A stretch of DNA of 64,000 nucleotides from NCBI RefSeq assembly GCF_963678635.1, contig NC_087066.1, positions 63,122,282 to 63,186,281 on the forward strand, read 5' to 3'. Under the pieces are notes generated by a model. That model was given only the letters and a program-made list of their open reading frames with translations. It did no database searches and was not told the DNA's origin. Shown here piece by piece: positions 47,051 to 55,511 of the stretch (positions are counted from its first letter, which is position 1; every line of letters starts with the position of its first letter). The translations under genes and the position numbers were made by a program. The stretch comes from Symsagittifera roscoffensis (taxonomy: Eukaryota; Xenacoelomorpha; Acoela; Convolutidae).

Positions 47051-47410
47051 TTGCTGATGACCATTGTTGACTACTGGCCAAAACTGGTATCGTAGATTTT
47101 CAACCTAATTAGGTTTATTGAAAGAGTTAATTTGTTGATTTGTTATATGATCATAAGAATCACTTGAAAATAAATCACTAGAGTACTCTTGTAGTAGTTT
47201 GGGCATTTGTTGTTCTTTAGGAAAGTATTCAACAATATGGTTGCGGTGGACAATCTTTTTCTCGTTAGTGAAATCATTTTGAATTCTGTACGTATAAGGT
47301 CCAGATCATAAATTCAAAAGCTTTTGTGATTTCAAAAGTGGTTTGGATCTATTTTCTAGTAACACTTTTGTGCCTTCTTTTATAGGCCGTCCTAATTTAA
47401 ATTGATTTCG
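47050..47410 (-). pseudogene. Pol: GPY/F module and linker
   Basis: LLKSQKLLNL-stop-SGPY corresponds to LLHLRSGPYTVIEQ in array copies. This is the GPY/F module after integrase known from gypsy and chromovirus Pol. TGA at 47306-47308 replaces an Arg codon. IVHRNHIVEYFPKEQ is conserved as LNRSLIVEYFPKEN in the arrays. Confidence 0.65.
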
Positions 47411-48370
47411 GAACATGTGGGCCTTAATAGTGATGCGGCGGCAATGGGTATAGGTATTATTATAAATCAACTTGAAATCGTTTTACCTTTTCAGTATTTC
47501 GGCGGAAATCTGATTTGTTGGAAGTCTATCTATGGTCTAATTGTTTGACTTATGCTCGGTATGAGCATGATTTTCGAAACCAGCGCAAAATTCAGAGGTA
47601 CATCTTTTGTTTTGGTCGCGGTAGAGGCCTAATTTAAGGCTAAGGGAAACCTGAGGTTTTATGCCAAAGACAATCTCATATGGAGTGTAAGCTGTACTTG
47701 AATTAATGGCGGTGTTATGTGCAAAAGCAAACTTATTTGTTAATTCAGACCAGTTTGAGGCTGAGGTACTCAAGAAATGTCGAAAGTACTGGGTTAAATG
47801 TTTATTCTGGACTTCAACTTTTCCGTTAGTCCAAGGCGAGTATGTAGTTCTTGGCCTCAGGGTTATTCCCAACTCAGAGGACTAATGAGCAAAGTCATTA
47901 CTCATGAATGTACTTCCATTATCATGAATAATTTGTTGTGGAATACCAAATGTTGTGATGTATTTCTCTAAGAGCTTAATGGTTTCCTTAGAGTCTGCAT
48001 GGGTGCATGGATATACTTGAAGATATCTAGAGAAGGCATCTATCACAACTAAGCAAAAGTTTTTGCCGTGACTTGATGGTCTGAGTGGACTTTATGGTCA
48101 ATATGGATCGTTTTCATTGGGATTGTTTCTAATTGTCCCCATTGTTGTAAGGGAGCTTCATTCAGGTCTTTTTGTTTAGGCTTATTCTTCTGACATTCTA
48201 GACAATCATGAAGAAGCATGTTGACCCATTTATAGAGTCCGGGCCAATAGAAATATCTTTTGTTTATTTCCAAAGTTTTTGTTTCGCCGTGATGACCGCT
48301 AAGAGGATGCTTATGAGCTAACTCAAAGCAGTTTAGCACTAGAGAGATGAGCAAGCAAATTTTTGGACTC
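47410..48370 (-). pseudogene. Pol: integrase domain
   Basis: The zinc-binding H2C2 motif reads HKHPLSGHHG...RYFYWPG...LLHDCLECQKN (48315-48190). Core residues: Asp in HIDHK (about 48099), Asp in IIHDNGST (47921-47923), and Glu in NGKVEVQNK (47813-47815), giving DDE. NTAINSSTAYTPYEIVFG and LKLGLYRDQNKR follow. The frame is lost by a one-base deletion near 48070 (compared with the 38.4-kb copy) and a TAG at 47882-47884. Confidence 0.85.
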
Positions 48371-49161
48371 TTAGTATAGCCGTCATTATATTCATTAATA
48401 CATAGAAGATCATGTTGGTATTCAATGAGTAATAACTCAAATTGCCTGAGATAGGCTTTTAATCATTTTCCTTCACGATAAGGATTTTTTTGTTTCTTTC
48501 TGGTTTTTCGTTTCGCTTTATGCAATTTTTGATATCTATGATTACAGTATCGTTACACTGCTCTTGCATAATTGTTTCAACGTCGGTTAGCAAAGTCGGT
48601 CATTTTTGCTATTAGTTCAAGAGAATCAGATTTATTCTCTCCAGACTGGAGACTTAGAGGTTCAATTAATTTCAAAGATCTTGTTTTGGTTGCAAAATCA
48701 TTTTTTGCTTTAACCAGGTCGTTGAGAAGGTTGTTCTCAACATTGCCTTCATATAAGTCAAGCCATTCTGAATTTTCCAAAGGATACTCAAGTGCAGATA
48801 TTTCATCTGGGATTTCTTCATAAATGTTTTCATTGTTAATATCTGATATAGATAGTCTCTTGATTTGGTTGATTTGTTTGCCAAATCGGAAAACATCTGT
48901 TATATTCTGAATCGCACTACAAGATTCCTCAAAATATTCTGGAGCATCTTCAATGCTGAAGTCTCCTCTGTCACTTATGTTGATTATTTTCTTTTTTCCG
49001 ACTTGCACTTGAGCAATGACTGGATAGCAATCGTTTTGAAATACGTTATTATCATCTTTGTGGAGTACTGAATAACGTATTTGTTCTCCATTGTCTAGGA
49101 TGAACTTTATATTATTCGGAATGGTTCTGTGTTCGAGTTGGTATCTTTTGATATCAGCGAT

Positions 49162-49554
49162 GGGCAGATTTTGGCTCAATAAGTCAGAAAAGGCTAGGTT
49201 TGAACCTGGGGTATAGATTATTTTCAAATTGTTGAATTTTGTCAATACGACTTGATGTTTGAATAACTTTTGTGAAAGTTGTCCTTTTCTGGACCATAAG
49301 AAGAGAATAGGTCTGTGGTCACAATATAGGTATAGAGGAAAGGGTGAACCTATAATGTAGAATTCATAGGTTTGCAAAGCAGAAATCATTCCACATAGTT
49401 CACGATGTTGAGTCGACATTTTCTGCTCGGCCTTATCAAAGACTCTGGAATTTGCAGAAACAATTCTTTTCCTTTCAGAAAGGTCTTGAATGAGTATGCA
49501 CCCGGTTCCTACATTTGAGGAGTCGGCGTGAATGTGGAATGGGTAGATTACAAT
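49162..49554 (-). CDS. Pol: RNase H domain
   Basis: The acidic residues are in place: Asp in HADSSNVGTG (about 49524), Glu in STQHREL (about 49401), Asp in YCDHRPI (about 49320), and Asp in AFSDLLSQ (about 49185). The domain sits in the 514-codon open frame 48577-50121, with about 200 further residues of charged linker (to 48577) not assigned to a family. Confidence 0.8.
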
Positions 49555-50690
49555 AGGTATAGCATTTGAAATATCGTGACAGAATTTGCCTTTCAGTTTT
49601 TGAAAAACTTCTTCATGGCATGGTAGCCATTGAAACTTATCATTACTGTTTGCCAGTTCATATAGACATTTTGCGTCTACGTGAAAATTGATGATGTATG
49701 TGCTGTAGAACCCCATGACACCTAATACTCCTAGAACTTCTGTTTTTGATTCAGGGGATTTCAATTTTTTTATGTCATCAATTCTTGAAGCAATTGGGGA
49801 AAGACCACCTTTAGAGACAACATGGCCTAGAAATTTAACTTTTCTTAAGAAGAAAAAAGTTTTATCAGGAGCAGCTTTTAAGTTAGCTTTCCGTAACAGA
49901 GAATGATATTCTCGAATTGTATCAAACATTTCATTTTTATTTTGACTCTGTAACAGAGTGTCGTCTATGTAAGTAAATGCTTTTTTTTCTTTTATGAGGG
50001 GTTCAAAGGCATATCTCATTAATTTACTGAAGAAATTTGGAAGTGGTTTCAAGTCATAGAAACCGACTTGGTAGGTATATTGTCTACACCTATGATAAAG
50101 CTTGTTAAATTCTGGCCTCATCTGTTAGAGGTACTTGATGGTAGGCGCAAGAGAGATCACTACTTGTGAAGTATGATCCGTTTATTCTGGTCATGAGAAC
50201 TTATAGTGGTTCTAAGGGCCAACTACAATTGCTAGTATCTGTGATTGAGTTTAGATACCTAGCATCCAAGACCAACCTAACGTAGTCTTTTTTCGGAAGA
50301 ATGATGACTGGGTTTACGAACCATGAGTTCATATCATCTTTTTCATTTAGTTCTCTGACTATGCCTGCTTGGATTAGTTCATCCATTAATTTGTCCAATT
50401 TATCTCTGAGATGGACTATTATTTTACTAGGTCGTTGCTTTTTGAACGTTGCGTCCTTTTTGAGTGGAATATGGAATTTATATTTGTGATGAGAATAGAC
50501 ATCTTGGTCCTCTATCAACATTTGAATTAGATCTGCAAACTCATCATCCGATATATCACTTTGGGTGAAATCGAAGTCAGATAAGAATTTAATAGTAGTT
50601 TCGATTTTTTCCAAAGTACTACTATTGTCTTTATCAATTGAGGAGTATTGGTGACTAGAAAGGCAATTAGCCTGTCATTTTGTTCTTTGT
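49555..50690 (-). pseudogene. Pol: reverse transcriptase domain
   Basis: The N-terminal part (50614-50201) has LDKLMDELIQAGIVRE, WFVNPVIILPKKD and VRLVLDARYLN, the classic fingers and motif A lead-in. The LSCAYHQVPL block is at about 50150. YTYQVGFYDLKPLPNFF precedes the catalytic YIDD at 49960-49971. KFLGHVVSKGG follows (near 49820). Ty3/gypsy-type order. Broken by TAA at 50201-50203 and a frameshift near 50140. Confidence 0.85.
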
Positions 50691-50880
50691 TTCGGTACTT
50701 TTTAAATTGTTCTTTCAGGGGAGGCCTGCAAAGGTTATTTGCATCATTAGAAAAGTCGGTTGCTATTTCGTTTTCATTTTTGCATACTTTGACTATATCT
50801 GAACCAATTTGTTCAAATATTTCTGATACATTTTCTGTATCAAACACTTCAAGGGCAGGCATGTCTTTGATTTCCTGTCC

Positions 50881-51315
50881 TGAAACATAGACAAATATAG
50901 TAATTGCAGAATGTTGGAATACATCGACAATGATTTTGGACACTTCTTCCCAATTTATTTTATCTAAGCCACAAGCAATTTTAGGCTTTGCGATAGATCG
51001 AATAGTATTTGCTATAGCATGATCTTTCATTTCGGACAAGGTATTAAATATAGCGTCGTAAGTGGGTTTCTGAAAGTATCTCTGTTTGGTAATGAGGTTA
51101 TATATGAGTTGTCCAGATTTTGGATCAGTGAAGATGAGAATATCATTAATGTTAGCATGTATTGAGTCCCAAAAGTGTCGCAACTCAGGATAGCTTTTGC
51201 CAAATGATTCAGCAAACCCTTTTTTCTTTGCTCTATTAGCAGAAATGGTATGCGCAATGGGCATATTCGATTCGAATATGGACCTTTTTTTGAAGTCTAC
51301 ATATTGTAGACAGGG
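50881..51315 (-). CDS. Pol: TARG1/OARD1-like macrodomain
   Basis: Inside a 352-codon open frame (50527-51585), residues of about 91-235 match the macrodomain fold of the TARG1 class: MPIAHTISANRAKKKGFA (ADP-ribose loop 1 region), IYNLITKQRYFQKPTYDAI, IAKPKIACGLDKINWEEV, then a beta strand ITIFVYV. In human TARG1 the nucleophile is Lys84 in LITK and the second catalytic residue is Asp125 in GCGLD. Here they are Lys at 51085-51087 and Asp at 50962-50964. The G-x-G of loop 1 is altered to K-K-G. Inferred role: binding or removal of ADP-ribose from protein. The domain is unbroken although the polyprotein around it is not. Confidence 0.85.
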
Positions 51316-51550
51316 GCCGGATAATTGGTTGTTGCTTTCTTGTGTAGTATTGACAACATTGTTCAGCATGAAACAGCTATCGAATTCCGAAATTTCGTTT
51401 AAAATTCTCGTTGTGAACTCATCACAATCGTAGATAGCAAATATTTTATCCTCGTATCCTTGAATATCAGTTACTGCATAACCTAGTACACACTTGTTTA
51501 GTGTGACAGGATGATCTTTCTGATTCTCAATTAGGATAGGTAGGCTATGT

Positions 51551-52206
51551 TCAATTTGAGTACAAACTGTATTTATGAAAACCAATTCGGTTTTTTTTTG
51601 TATTTTTATGAGGCAGGAATGTAGTTCCTTTTTCGAAGTATGAGTTTGGTTCAGCCAAGTGTTTGTATAAGCATGTAGAGCGTGCTGGGAGGAACAAGGG
51701 TTCTTTCAAGTTAATTGAGACAATTTTTGAAACATTAGGATATTCTTTATCATTGTTCATCAACCCGTAGGATATTACACCTTCTTTTGATTTTAGCTTA
51801 ACTGCGAGGATATCAAAGTAGAGAGCTTTTAAGAAGAGATGACAAAAGTCTACTCCTAATAGATTAGCACTCTTTTCTTCAGTTATCCACACTTTGTGGT
51901 TAGATGGATACTTTCCATCAGTGTCGAAACAAGATTGAATAAATGTATGGCCAAACATACGTATATCAGATCCATTATAAGTCTTTGCTTTAATTTTGGA
52001 TCGGTATATTGTCATTTTTGGACCTAATTTTTCCAATTCCTGATACGTTGGGTAGTTTATGATACTACAAGTTGATCCTGGGTCAACCATGAATTCAATT
52101 TCAAGTCCATTGTTTTAATTTTTGTCTCCGATCTCAAAATGATATGAGCTAAGATATATCATTGCTTTAGGATTACTATCATCGCTTGGTTTTGGAGACT
52201 TTAATA
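51551..52206 (-). pseudogene. Pol: retropepsin-like protease domain
   Basis: The active-site region reads FMVDPGSTCSIINY (about 52060-52093), so the D-x-G-S loop has Pro where Thr or Ser is usual. A second hydrophobic LLGVDF motif follows about 70 residues later (near 51855), as expected for an aspartic protease hydrophobic-Gly pair. One TAA lies upstream. The end of the domain runs into a nine-A run where frame shifts towards the macrodomain ORF. Confidence 0.75.
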
Positions 52207-53597
52207 GTTTAAAGGAAAGAAATCAGTGATCGCATCACTGTAGTTGACTTTTTCCTCAACCCAGTGGTTAGTTTCAGACTGTATTTGTTTCGATCTAAAA
52301 TTTGGTGATTGAGATTGCGTTGAGTCTCGACTGTTATTGCTATTATAGCTTCCAGTGTTATATGGTCGACCTCTAGAGTTACTATTGAATTGCCTATTTT
52401 CTTGGTCGTAGAACTGTTTAGCAACTTGTTCATTTTCTCTGAATTTGTTTTCTCTGGGATACCTATCATCATATGTTTGGGGCCTTTTGAAAGACGATTG
52501 TGCATTAGCCTTTTGGAAATTGTTTCCGTTGTGGTTATAATTATGGCGAATGCCATAATTGTTTTGGCTAGGATTTGAATTGTTTGTAGCTCTGTTTTGG
52601 TTGTCCCAAAACCGGTTGCTTGGGTTAGGGTTACTCTGGTTAGGGAAGTTATTCGGTCTTCGATTTCGTTTATAATCGGTTTCAAATGAAACTCTTCGTT
52701 CATTTTTTGTTGTGAGCTCTTTTCGCAACTTATTTACTTCGTCCTGAACTTGCTTTTTTGAGCATCTAGCTATAGAATGTCCATTCATTCTGCAATATTC
52801 GCAAAATCGGTTACTGTTAGGTCTTCCCTTGATGTCAGGGTGACGTCGTTGAAATTAATTCTGATCATTGATTGCACTAACTTCTTGATTCTTGATCAAT
52901 TTTGTTAGTTCTTTAATTTGAGATTCTAATGAAGTAGTTTTATCCGTTGTTGGCTTATTAGCAGGATCAGTAGCAACAATGAATGTTAGATCCTTAGTGA
53001 TTACATGATTTGTGAATTGATCCCAATCGAGTTTGGATGCTCTATCATGTATTCATGAGCTTTTTGCTTAAGGGCTAGAGGTCTTAGTCCCTTAACTGAG
53101 AAATCAATATACTTTTGATTCCTTTGTCTGGTCTGTACATTCCTTTCAGCATTTTGAGCAGCTTCATCAGCGTGGAATGTTACATCAATACTTTCGGGCC
53201 ATCCTCTATCTACAGAAAATTTAATTCTGTGGAAGTAATTTTTTATTAATTCGCCATCTTGGCGAGCTGCATTTTCAGCATCAATTCTATGTTTGAATTG
53301 ATCTCGTCCGTCAGTGAATCTGTTTAGGAAGAGATCCTTGAGTTGTGCCCATGTGGTAGCATTGGTTACATTATCATTGAACCATTCAAGAGATGTATCA
53401 GTTAACAATGATCCGAATAGGGATCGTTGTCTGCTATCATAGCTGGGACGCGCATCATTATCAGCAGGTCTTTGACCTAATGAGAAAAGAATTTTGTTTT
53501 CAACTGAATTTCAAAATGCTGTAGCATTTTGGTTCGGATAATTTACCGAAAATGTCATTAAAGACAAGTTGGGATGGGATATTGGGGTATCGGCCAT
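52201..53597 (-). pseudogene. gag: gag of the full-length element
   Basis: The frame starts with ATG at 53595-53597 (MADTPISHPNLS). The capsid-like region has the TWAQLKDLFLNRF block (near 53340) and an acidic/basic helical stretch, as in Ty3/gypsy Gag. A CCHC knuckle C-x2-C-x4-H-x4-C (CEYCRMNGHSIARC) is at about 52760-52800. It is followed by an Asn/Arg/Ser-rich nucleocapsid-like tail to FFPLNY and TAA at 52201-52203. It is broken by a TGA at 53511-53513 (probably from Trp), a one-base shift near 53035 and a TAA at 52855-52857. Confidence 0.85.
52207..52213 (-). promoter_or_regulatory. -1 ribosomal frameshift slippery site between gag and pol
   Basis: On the minus strand the zero-frame codons CCT TTA AAC TAT TAA end gag. 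T_TTA_AAC is a canonical X_XXY_YYZ heptamer in exactly the slippery phase, one codon before the gag stop. A -1 slip opens LLKSPKPSDD..., the frame that leads to the protease. No pseudoknot has been modelled. Confidence 0.7.
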
Positions 53598-53802
53598 TTT
53601 ATATTTAGTTTAAAACTTTAAAAAGAAAGATAGAAAAGTTTATAAATTTGTTTAAAAAACTTAAATTTCCGATTTAGGAATTTATTACTTCTCTTTATTT
53701 GTAAGAGAAATTTCAACAAGTCTCCAGTTTGAGAATTGGATTCTTTGCTTCTTATCTCTTTCTGAGACTTTAGCAATTTTAGCGAATTTTTAGAAGGTGA
53801 GC

Positions 53803-53818
53803 CTCACTGGCCGCACCA
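53803..53818 (-). promoter_or_regulatory. Primer binding site
   Basis: TGGTGCGGCCAGTGAG starts three bases after the 5' LTR on the minus strand. It would pair with a tRNA 3' end reading CTCACTGGCCGCACCA, that is, an acceptor 3' strand TGGCCGC with discriminator A. The tRNA cannot be named from this window. Confidence 0.65.
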
Positions 53819-53821
53819 ATT

Positions 53822-54452
53822 TATTCTGAGCTAGCAACACTATGTGCGCCGGACAAAACGCTTGCTAGGAATAAAGGGTCCTTTCTACTTTCTATCTTAG
53901 AAAGTAAATCTAAAATTCGCTGAGAAATATTTTATTAGAAAAGAAGTTAGTATGAATTTACAGCAAGTTGCCTTTTGACTCAATCTCTATTTTAAAGGTG
54001 AGATTAGAGATATTTTTACTGAGAATGGATATTATTTTAGAGAATGGTTGGGGTGGTCGAAGAGAGTGGTGTTGGTGTTAGAAGAGATATTGTTGGGAAT
54101 GAATTCCCGTAGTTTTGAGCTTCTATTTATACTCAGATGGGAAATCGTACCACTTTTCGTATCAAATGAGAAGTTACTTCTTAACTTCGTATTCTCTATT
54201 CGTACTTTCGTATTTTACGAGAAGAATGTTTCGTATGCTCGTATTTTACGAGAGGAATCGTTATTATTCGCATTGATCGAGAATAGTCGTTTCAATTCTC
54301 AATGCTTAAAACGTTATACGAATTATTCCAATAGCATTTCCCTTCCTTTTGCAAGGGAATAAAAACATAATTATTTTGTGGTGGCGGCGGCGTCACACTT
54401 TGTGAGCTCAATAAAATAATTCATGTTTCTGTTTCTATTTGAAATCAGAACA
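53822..54452 (-). mobile_element. 5' LTR of the full-length element
   Basis: A 631-bp LTR. On the minus strand it starts TGTTCTGATTTC and ends GCTCAGAATA. The two ends form an 8-base inverted repeat with one mismatch. It contains a TATA-like TATAAAT near 54122-54130 (minus), a palindromic CTCGTATTTTACGAG (54238-54252) and AATAAAA near the R/U5 side. It is longer than the 3' LTR because of an AT-rich stretch around 54005-54040. Confidence 0.85.
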
Positions 54453-54456
54453 AGTT
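54453..54456. other. Target site duplication, right
   Basis: AGTT flanks the 5' LTR. It is the partner of 41219-41222. Confidence 0.7.
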
Positions 54457-55258
54457 GACGCCTATTCACCAGTTGATAAAACTTATGGGTTTAGGAAAAC
54501 AAGAATTCACCAAATTAGTTGAAATGCAAAAAATAACTTTTATATTGACCAGTTGTGGTTCTTTCTAATTTGATCAAAACCTCGATAAAAGTTATTTAGT
54601 ACTCGGTACAATGACTTAGTTCGCTGAACTCATTTGACAGTTGTATTTACCGCTGATCTAGTACTTCGATTGGTGTTTCAGCTCACTGAATTTGATTTAA
54701 AGTAGAATATATAAAGATCCATTAATAAACTGGCTAAACCTTATTATTACAAAAAGTTTCAGGCCATATGTTGATGTTCTAAATAAATAATTATTTCTAA
54801 CAAAATCTTTATGTGATTTTTAGTTTTTTTTAAGAGAAAAAGTAGAAAGGATCTTTTTGTTCCGAGCAATCATTATGACCGGCTTTCAAAAATCTTTGCT
54901 AGTAGAATAATTGTGTTGCTAATTTTTCTTCTAGTCGAAGTGGTTTTTTCTTCCGACTGTTTTTCATGGCGGTAATGTTTGTCGTTACACAAAAGTTGCT
55001 CATAGTCGATGGAACCATTTCATGGTTATCCTATAAATGATAAGCACTTATGATGATCTAGCAGGCTGCACAATGAAAATACATAAATACTTGGATACTT
55101 CGCTTGAGGTTTTTTGATTGGAAAACAGATAAGAAGTGCGCATCATGTGTGCACATCGTTTTGCGCATTATATATGCTAATCATTTTTAGAAAAGCAATG
55201 AACAGGTCTGATGTACTTTCAAGTTACGCCCTGAATTGAAATTGTGTAATTTTTAGAC
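54457..55258. other. Intergenic stretch between retrotransposon and alpha-tubulin
   Basis: About 800 AT-rich bases that include the 3' untranslated region of the tubulin gene on its right side. No clear AATAAA on the minus strand and no repeat or gene were seen. Confidence 0.5.
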
Positions 55259-55511
55259 TTAGAAATCATCCGATTGGTCTGGACCAGGTGCCTGATCGTC
55301 GTCGTCATTCACGGAGTCTATCCCCACTTCCTCGTAGTCCTTTTCCAGGGCAGCCAAGTCCTCCCGGGCCTCGGCGAATTCGCCTTCCTCCATCCCCTCC
55401 CCCACGAACCAGTGGACGAATGCCCGCTTGGCATACATGAGGTCGAACTTGTGGTCCAGTCTGGCCCATGCCTCTGAGATGGCGGTGGTGTTGCTCAACA
55501 TGCACACTGAT
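55259..55511 (-). CDS. TUBA: Alpha-tubulin exon 5 with unusual C-terminus
   Basis: From [12 protein letters not shown] to the acidic tail, with stop TAA at 55259-55261. The tail has an Asp run followed by [10 protein letters not shown], so the cycle of tyrosine removal and re-addition known for alpha-tubulin would act on Phe, if at all. Confidence 0.95.

Larger units (their letters stand above)
46415..52207 (-). pseudogene. pol: pol polyprotein of the full-length element
   Basis: Order: protease, macrodomain, reverse transcriptase, RNase H, a linker of about 200 residues, integrase with zinc-binding N-terminus, GPY/F module, Ser/Pro-rich tail. Breaks: TAA at 52115-52117, a shift in a nine-A run near 51590-51598, a shift between about 50640 and 50690, TAA at 50201-50203, shifts near 50140 and 48580, a one-base loss near 48070, TAG at 47882-47884, and TGA at 47306-47308. 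Several of these stops fit single C-to-T or G-to-A changes from Gln or Trp codons, and the 38-kb copy shows Trp at one of them. Confidence 0.85.
41223..54452 (-). mobile_element. Near-complete env-bearing Ty3/gypsy-type LTR retrotransposon
   Basis: The element is bounded by AGTT at 41219-41222 and 54453-54456. Reading minus: 5' LTR (53822-54452), PBS, gag, -1 slippery site, pol (protease, macrodomain, RT, RNase H, integrase, tail), env leader, antisense gene on the plus strand, env, polypurine tract, 3' LTR (41223-41818). Order PR-RT-RH-IN places it with Ty3/gypsy. Stops and frameshifts in gag, pol and env make it inactive. The LTRs are still very similar by eye, with scattered substitutions and one indel of roughly 35-40 bases, so insertion is fairly recent. 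Confidence 0.9.

Noticed and set aside
46415-53597. In-frame TAA and TAG codons suggesting a reassigned genetic code
   Set aside because: The tubulin exons use standard codons and end at TAA without internal stops, and a homologous retrotransposon copy has Trp at the 47882 stop. Ordinary mutational decay explains the stops.
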